NCBI GenBank assembly: GCA_020354595.1
Contig: CP070650.1
Location: 2,441,271 to 2,451,279, forward strand
DNA: 10,009 nucleotides
From: Myxococcales bacterium
GTDB lineage: Bacteria; Myxococcota_A; Polyangia; Polyangiales; Houyiibacteriaceae
Direction of reading: 5' to 3'
The notes below the pieces were generated by a model. That model was given only the letters and a program-made list of their open reading frames with translations, searched no databases and had not been told where the DNA came from. Of the stretch, positions 6,217 through 10,009 are shown piece by piece (the stretch's first letter is position 1; each line of letters opens with the position of its first letter). The position numbers and the translations under genes are program-made.

Positions 6217-6968
6217 CTCGTTTCTTCGAAGTACTGGATGGCGGTCTCGATCGCGGCGCCTAGCGCTTGATTGATCAGCGCGGCGGTGGCGTCCTCGCCG
6301 TTGCGCAACGCTTCGTAGTAACGTTGGCGCTCGGTCGCGTGGATCACCACGGGCGGATACCCGGCGCGCATCAAGATCAGATTCATCACGAGGCGCGCGA
6401 CCTTCCCGCTGTGGCGCGGGAATGGATAGATGTGTAGCATCTGGTAGTGCGCCTTACTCGCCATGCGAACGGGATGCATCGTCTTCTTGGTCTCCGGATC
6501 GGAGAGCCACTGAACGAGTTGACGCATGCGGTAGCTGATCTTGTCCGGCTGCGAAATCTCGTGAAAGTAGAGCCGGTGGAGCGGCATGTCCTTGCGGTAC
6601 TTGGGCGGCCCCTTGCCTTCGAGCTCTTCAGGCGCGAGCTGCGCAAAGAGCTTCTTGATCACCTCGAGGCTCACGGTGAATCGCCGGCGACTCGACATCT
6701 CGCGAATCATCTCGATCGCGCCCATGTGGTTTCGAATCTCGTCGTAGACTGGGATGAGGGATGTGTCGGTCACGATCTCGTCCCGCATCGCCGACCTCAG
6801 CTCGTCCATGGAGTACACGACGCCTTCGAGCGCGCTATCGTGATAGATCCACGCGATATCGAAGCGCTCTTGATACTCGGTGAGGAACTGCTCAGGAGCC
6901 GCGTCGATCAACTCGCGTAGCGTGGTCACCCGCTCCTCTAAGCTCGGACCTTGAAGCGCTTGAACCAA
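6213..6968 (-). CDS. Fic-fold protein with degenerate catalytic motif (pseudo-Fic)
   Basis: This encodes 251 residues. Fic proteins usually transfer AMP or other phosphate-containing groups to target hydroxyls using HPFxxGNGRxxR. The flanks here are clearly Fic: MHPVRMASKAHYQMLHI leads in, and ARLVMNLILMRAGYPPVVI followed by RQRYYEAL leads out. The core reads YPFPRHSGKVAR (181-192), so the catalytic His is Tyr181, the acidic residue Arg185, the Gly-Asn pair His186-Ser187 and the first Arg Lys189. The N-terminal DSALEGVVYS (44-53) resembles the inhibitory (S/T)xxxE(G/N) helix of class II Fic proteins, with Glu48 kept and the first Ser/Thr replaced by Asp. AMP transfer by the standard mechanism looks unlikely; a binding or regulatory role, or a different chemistry, is possible. 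The TTG start at 6968 is supported by GGAGG (complement of 6976-6980) 7 nt upstream. There is no stop or frameshift, so it does not look like simple decay. Confidence 0.85.
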   Translation of the reverse strand: MVQALQGPSLEERVTTLRELIDAAPEQFLTEYQERFDIAWIYHDSALEGVVYSMDELRSAMRDEIVTDTSLIPVYDEIRNHMGAIEMIREMSSRRRFTVSLEVIKKLFAQLAPEELEGKGPPKYRKDMPLHRLYFHEISQPDKISYRMRQLVQWLSDPETKKTMHPVRMASKAHYQMLHIYPFPRHSGKVARLVMNLILMRAGYPPVVIHATERQRYYEALRNGEDATAALINQALGAAIETAIQYFEETS

Positions 6969-7000
6969 GGAAATGCCTCCAACTCCGACGTACCCGCACC

Positions 7001-7021
7001 GCCGGTCCCTCAGGGGCCGGC
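7001..7021. repeat. 21-bp GC-rich inverted repeat upstream of the pseudo-Fic gene
   Basis: Arms GCCGGTCCC (7001-7009) and GGGGCCGGC (7013-7021) flank a TCA loop, pairing at 8 of 9 positions plus one T/G wobble. No T-tract follows on either strand, so a Rho-independent terminator is not well supported. It overlaps the predicted start point of the candidate fic promoter, so it could be an operator or a hairpin at the 5' end of the transcript. Confidence 0.5.
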
Positions 7022-7022
7022 G

Positions 7023-7051
7023 AACCTAACAGCGCCGACAAAGGGCGTCAA
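7023..7051 (-). promoter_or_regulatory. Candidate promoter for the pseudo-Fic gene
   Basis: On the minus strand, TTGACG (complement of 7046-7051, 5/6 to the -35 consensus) and TAGGTT (complement of 7023-7028, matching only the conserved T, A and final T) are 17 bp apart. This lies in the 99-bp gap after the TlpA-type gene and would let fic be transcribed separately from the upstream minus-strand chain. Confidence 0.33.
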
Positions 7052-7067
7052 CCATGACCGAATCCGG

Positions 7068-7613
7068 CTAATTCAGCGCCTCCGAGATCGCTCCGCGAAG
7101 CCTCATTTTGCTCGGAACGCCGGTGGATGCCCATCGAACCACCCCCCCTCGATCCACGACGATCACCGTCGGGAGCGACTTGATGGCGTATCGTTTTTGA
7201 ACCTCCCCGGTCCGATCGTGGAGTGTTGGGAACTCGGTGCCAAAAGCGGCATGGGCCGCCTGGAGCCGCTGCCGATCGATGGGCTCCACGTTCACGGCAT
7301 AGAAGACCACACCTTGGCCGTCGAACTCGCGTTTGAGATCGTTCAGCACCGGCGTCGTGCGCTTGCACGCTCCGCACCAGCTCGCCCAGAACTCGAGCAC
7401 CACCACCTCGTCCCCCAGCTGCGACAGGGTCACCCGCCGGGGGCCGTCGGGCTCCGCTCCGGCTGCGACCGCGAGGGAGAGCGCCGGAGCAGGCTCACCC
7501 ATGAAAGGCGACACCGTGCCTCGAGTCATCCAGGCATAGACGGCGATGAACACGAGCCCGGTCACGAACCAGTGAATCCACCTGTTGGGGGACCTCTCTT
7601 CGGACGCTGTCAT
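7068..7613 (-). CDS. TlpA/ResA-type membrane-anchored thioredoxin-like protein
   Basis: This encodes 181 residues. Basic and polar residues at the N-terminus precede a single membrane segment (about 13-29, WIHWFVTGLVFIAVYAW) that would anchor a thioredoxin domain in the periplasm. The domain has the redox motif WASWCGAC (Cys80 and Cys83), the ENxL-like loop NVEPIDRQ and the cis-proline segment SLPTVIVVDRGGVV (Pro148). The wording resembles TlpA/ResA-family disulfide reductases, which keep periplasmic or cytochrome-maturation cysteines reduced. The exact partner is unknown, and no cytochrome c maturation gene is present. The ATG at 7613 overlaps the histidine kinase stop (ATGA), so it should be co-translated with that gene. 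It is the last gene of the minus-strand chain before the fic promoter region. Confidence 0.88.
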   Translation of the reverse strand: MTASEERSPNRWIHWFVTGLVFIAVYAWMTRGTVSPFMGEPAPALSLAVAAGAEPDGPRRVTLSQLGDEVVVLEFWASWCGACKRTTPVLNDLKREFDGQGVVFYAVNVEPIDRQRLQAAHAAFGTEFPTLHDRTGEVQKRYAIKSLPTVIVVDRGGVVRWASTGVPSKMRLRGAISEALN

Positions 7614-9124
7614 CCGGACTCCAACAAAGGAAGCTCGAGCGTGAACCTCGCCCCGCCTTCCGGTCCTCGATCGAGGCGCACCTCGCCGCCGTGCTCGAGG
7701 ACGACCTTCTTCACGATCGCCAATCCGAGACCCGTGCCTTCCGTCTTGGTGGTGTAGTACGGATCGAACGCGCGCTCCCAGCTCTCCTCCGCAATGCCTG
7801 GGCCGTTGTCCCGAACTTCGATGACACCGGCAGCGCCCGTCTTGTAAGCACGAACGAACACACGACCCCGTCCCGCGGGCACCGCCGGGTGGACGGCCTG
7901 AACCGCGTTCCGGACGAGATTGTCGACGGCGCGCTTGAGCATCATGGGGTCCATACGCACTCGAATCGGTTCCGTTGCGGTTGTCGTGTGAACTTCGACC
8001 GGGGCGGGGGTCCCGCCGCCTTCATCCTCGAGGATCGCCGGCACCGACGCCTCGATCGCGTGAACGACCTCCCCGAGGTCCGCGGGCGCTAGATCGGCCC
8101 GCGGAAGCTTGGCAAACGCGCTGAACTCACCGACGAGACGCCGCAGCGTCGCAACCTCTTCTTCGATGATCCCACGCGCGTTTTCGAGCTTCTGCCGATA
8201 GCCGTCGTCGCCTCCTTCGTAGGTTTCATCGAGCTCCTGGGCCGCGAGTTGAATTGGCGTGAGCGGGTTCTTGATCTCGTGGGCGAGTCGTCGTGCGAAA
8301 TCCTGCCAAGCGCTGATTCGCTGCAGGTACTCGATGCGCGTGCGCGAGTCGCGCAAGTCTCGAACCATGTCGTTGAATGCCTGGGTGAGCTCGGTGATCT
8401 CGTCGGTCGCGCTCGTCGGCAGCGTTACCGTCAGGTCGCCTGCACCGACCTTCCGGGATGCCTCGGCAAGCGCGGTGACGCGTCGAGTGACGCGCCGGGA
8501 CACGATGGCGCCGATGAGAAACGCAACGACGATCAGGAGGAAGACGAGAACGCCGAACACCCACACGTACACGTCGGATACCGAAGCGCTTTGCCGCTGC
8601 AGTCGCGAGTACACGTCAGCTACCTCGCCCGCCTGCTGAAGCCGCTCGAAGTAGACCTCAGGAACTACGACCCGAACCGCGATGCGAACGGTCCTAGCCG
8701 CCACCGTTGCGGCGCGATCGCGACTCGTTTCTCGCATGGGCTCGCTGTCGTCGGTCGGTGGACGGGAGACTCGCGTCACGAGCGTCCCGTCGAGCTCGGA
8801 GACCCGAATCTCCGTCACGAACGGATACCGGGCCAACAGCTCCTCCAGGAGCTCGGGAAGGCGCTCGGCAGCCCGCTTGCGAGCTAGCTCGGCTTCGACG
8901 GCCCATTGAATCGCATCGGCAGCCTGCTCGGTGCTCGATCGCAGCGCCATCAGCTGCCCGCGACGCGCTTCGACGCCGTGAACCAGCTCCGCCCCGAAGC
9001 GCTCGTTGACGCCCACCCGGTACACCTCGCGCAACGCTCCCCGAGCCAAAAAGATGCTGCCGCCGAGTGCGAGGAACACCGACAAACCGATCGCGAACAA
9101 GATCTTGCGTTCGAAGCGGTTCAT
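7610..9124 (-). CDS. NtrY-like membrane sensor histidine kinase
   Basis: This encodes 504 residues. Membrane segment 1 (about 8-28) and segment 2 (about 185-208) bracket a periplasmic sensor region of about 155 residues that has no cysteine. A HAMP linker follows (about 207-260, SRRVTRRVTALAEASRKVGA). The dimerisation/phosphorylation helix is DFARRLAHEIKNPLTPIQLA with His282; this exact style is typical of NtrY. The ATPase domain has the N-box DNLVRNAVQA (Asn402), the G1 box VRDNGPGIAE (Asp439), the F-box FDPYYTTK and the G2 box GTGLGLAIVKK. It should autophosphorylate on His282 in response to a periplasmic or membrane signal and pass the phosphate to a response regulator. No regulator (NtrX or other) is encoded in the window, so the partner lies elsewhere. 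ATG 9124 overlaps the stop of the preceding gene (ATGA), and its own stop overlaps the TlpA-type start. Confidence 0.93.
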   Translation of the reverse strand: MNRFERKILFAIGLSVFLALGGSIFLARGALREVYRVGVNERFGAELVHGVEARRGQLMALRSSTEQAADAIQWAVEAELARKRAAERLPELLEELLARYPFVTEIRVSELDGTLVTRVSRPPTDDSEPMRETSRDRAATVAARTVRIAVRVVVPEVYFERLQQAGEVADVYSRLQRQSASVSDVYVWVFGVLVFLLIVVAFLIGAIVSRRVTRRVTALAEASRKVGAGDLTVTLPTSATDEITELTQAFNDMVRDLRDSRTRIEYLQRISAWQDFARRLAHEIKNPLTPIQLAAQELDETYEGGDDGYRQKLENARGIIEEEVATLRRLVGEFSAFAKLPRADLAPADLGEVVHAIEASVPAILEDEGGGTPAPVEVHTTTATEPIRVRMDPMMLKRAVDNLVRNAVQAVHPAVPAGRGRVFVRAYKTGAAGVIEVRDNGPGIAEESWERAFDPYYTTKTEGTGLGLAIVKKVVLEHGGEVRLDRGPEGGARFTLELPLLESG

Positions 9125-9714
9125 TCGGGCACCTTCAAGAACTGGCTGCGAAACTCGACAGTGCGCTCTGCTTGGCAGATTCGCCTGCGGACGATGTTGA
9201 CCGTGATCGGTCCGACCGGATCATAACCCGACGTCGGACGGATGAGCTCCCGACACTGCTTCTTCGAGATCGGATTGAACTCCGCTCGCACGAAGAAGTA
9301 GATGTCGCTTCCTTTGTTGTGCTCGTAGTTCTTGGGCTCGCCGACGAACAACCCCTCCACGGCAAGACAATGATCGAGCACGGACTCGAGCGTCCTATAT
9401 CGCGTGCTTCGAGTACCAATCCGGACGAGATAACCATCCTCCCAAAGATCGCGCGTGACGTCGCATCCGAAGGTGCGATGGGCGAGCTCGTAGTTGCTGC
9501 CCTTGAAGTGGGAGCTGACGTTCATCATGAGCCGCTTTCGCAGACCGCCCGAAAGCTCGCGCATCACACGTTCGTCTGCGAGGTCCTTTGCGGAGAACGA
9601 CACCTTCGGTGCGCCGCGGTCCCACACGATTCGCATATCCCGTGCGGGGAGGTGCGATTGCGCGTACGCAACCGCACACGTGAGTAGGATCAACGCTGCA
9701 AGCCAATGTCTCAC
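9121..9714 (-). CDS. Secreted protein resembling DUF4390, upstream of the NtrY-like kinase
   Basis: This encodes 197 residues from GTG 9714. That GTG overlaps the TGA of the preceding gene (GTGA), and the protein opens with a good signal peptide (MRHWLAALILLTCAVAYAQ, cleavage likely after AYA). A longer in-frame ORF reaching 9969 only reads across the upstream gene and is rejected. The mature part has VSFSAKDLADERVMRELSGGL (39-59) followed by mixed beta/alpha segments, and FFVRAEFNPISKKQCRELIR (141-160) near the end. The size, signal peptide and position just before an NtrY-type kinase resemble DUF4390 proteins found in such operons, but that is memory-based similarity and not a firm family call. 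The mature part contains four cysteines (84, 116, 154, 180), enough for two disulfides, which is notable beside the TlpA-type thioredoxin two genes on. The molecular function is unknown. Confidence 0.78.
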   Translation of the reverse strand: MRHWLAALILLTCAVAYAQSHLPARDMRIVWDRGAPKVSFSAKDLADERVMRELSGGLRKRLMMNVSSHFKGSNYELAHRTFGCDVTRDLWEDGYLVRIGTRSTRYRTLESVLDHCLAVEGLFVGEPKNYEHNKGSDIYFFVRAEFNPISKKQCRELIRPTSGYDPVGPITVNIVRRRICQAERTVEFRSQFLKVPE

Positions 9715-10009
9715 AGCTGTATGAACCCCAGAAGGGTGGAAAACCCGACCTGAAAGACGCCCACGCGCGTGTCGAAACGGAACCCGACGTCGAACGTGAG
9801 GTCCACCGGGTAACGCGAAGCTCCGCTGTAACCGAGCACGCCGGTTCGAGGGTCCCGAAGATCGGCCAGCGAGATCAACCCGATCAGCGTGTAGAGGTTG
9901 ATCTCTCGAAGGCCGCGTTCGCGAACGCGCTCGTAGACCGGCACGTTGTATCCGATGTCGAGCCTCCAAGCGAGCTCACCTAGGTAGTTGTTGCCGATCG
10001 AAGTGTTCA
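9711..10009 (-). CDS. C-terminal end of a probable outer-membrane beta-barrel protein (5' truncated by window edge)
   Basis: The minus-strand frame is open from the right edge to a TGA at 9711, giving about 98 residues. The sequence alternates polar and hydrophobic or aromatic residues in short strands separated by charged turns: YLGELAWRLDIGYNVPVY, REINLYTLIGLISLADL, VDLTFDVGFRFDT, VGVFQVGFSTLLGFIQL. This is the look of transmembrane beta strands. Many such proteins end in an aromatic residue; this one ends in GFIQL, with Phe four residues from the end. It could be a transport barrel or another periplasm-facing beta protein, and the family cannot be named from this fragment. It is the most upstream visible gene of the chain that continues into the DUF4390-like protein, kinase and thioredoxin, joined by a GTGA overlap. 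Confidence 0.7.
   Translation of the reverse strand, partial: NTSIGNNYLGELAWRLDIGYNVPVYERVRERGLREINLYTLIGLISLADLRDPRTGVLGYSGASRYPVDLTFDVGFRFDTRVGVFQVGFSTLLGFIQL

Noticed and set aside
7001..7021. Rho-independent terminator for the TlpA-type gene
   Set aside because: The hairpin is good but no T-tract follows on either strand, so it is listed as an inverted repeat.
6951..7757. Plus-strand open frame of 268 codons spanning the fic upstream region and the thioredoxin gene
   Set aside because: Its translation is antisense to the TlpA-type and histidine kinase genes and contains no domain motif.
9715..9969. Extension of the DUF4390-like protein to a start at 9969
   Set aside because: The added 85 residues are an Arg-rich out-of-frame reading of the barrel gene; GTG 9714 begins a standard signal peptide and overlaps the preceding stop.

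Overview
This is a high-GC, gene-dense chromosomal segment with no RNA genes, mobile elements or CRISPR arrays that I can see. The organism is probably a Gram-negative bacterium. It has outer-membrane and periplasmic proteins, an NtrY-type sensor kinase and a DnaE2-type polymerase. The GC-rich codon use, the GTG/TTG starts and the mix of families would fit a myxobacterium or a related delta-type lineage (Myxococcota), but that placement is inference from gene content only.

Layout. (1) 1-1314, plus strand: the 3' part of an error-prone DNA polymerase III alpha subunit (DnaE2/ImuC), cut by the window edge. (2) 1308-1724, minus strand: a small MAPEG-family membrane protein whose stop overlaps the dnaE2 stop. 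(3) 1725-1814: a divergent intergenic region with two candidate promoters that share -10 bases. (4) 1815-6216, plus strand: a tight five-gene run with gaps of 10 and 9 nt, then overlaps of 4 and 11 nt. It encodes an ornithine cyclodeaminase/mu-crystallin family enzyme, a secreted FAM20C-like kinase, agmatine deiminase (AguA), N-carbamoylputrescine amidase (AguB) and a short thiamine-phosphate synthase (ThiE). AguA and AguB together convert agmatine to putrescine. (5) 6213-6968, minus strand: a Fic-fold protein whose catalytic motif is degenerate (His to Tyr, among other changes), with its own candidate promoter and a 21-bp dyad upstream. (6) 7068 to the right edge, minus strand: a translationally coupled chain, in transcription order a beta-barrel-like outer-membrane protein (only its end is present), a secreted four-cysteine protein resembling DUF4390, an NtrY-like HAMP histidine kinase and a membrane-anchored TlpA-type thioredoxin. 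Each junction is a 4-bp GTGA or ATGA overlap.

The most notable item is the kinase at 2791-3792. It has a signal peptide and carries, in order, FAM20-type glycine-loop/FKP, alpha-C Glu, NxDR catalytic-loop and LDNG metal-binding motifs, plus a conserved-looking C-terminal tail. This is the fold of the animal secretory-pathway kinases (FAM20A/B/C), here with no cysteines and sitting inside a polyamine operon. The second notable item is the pseudo-Fic protein.
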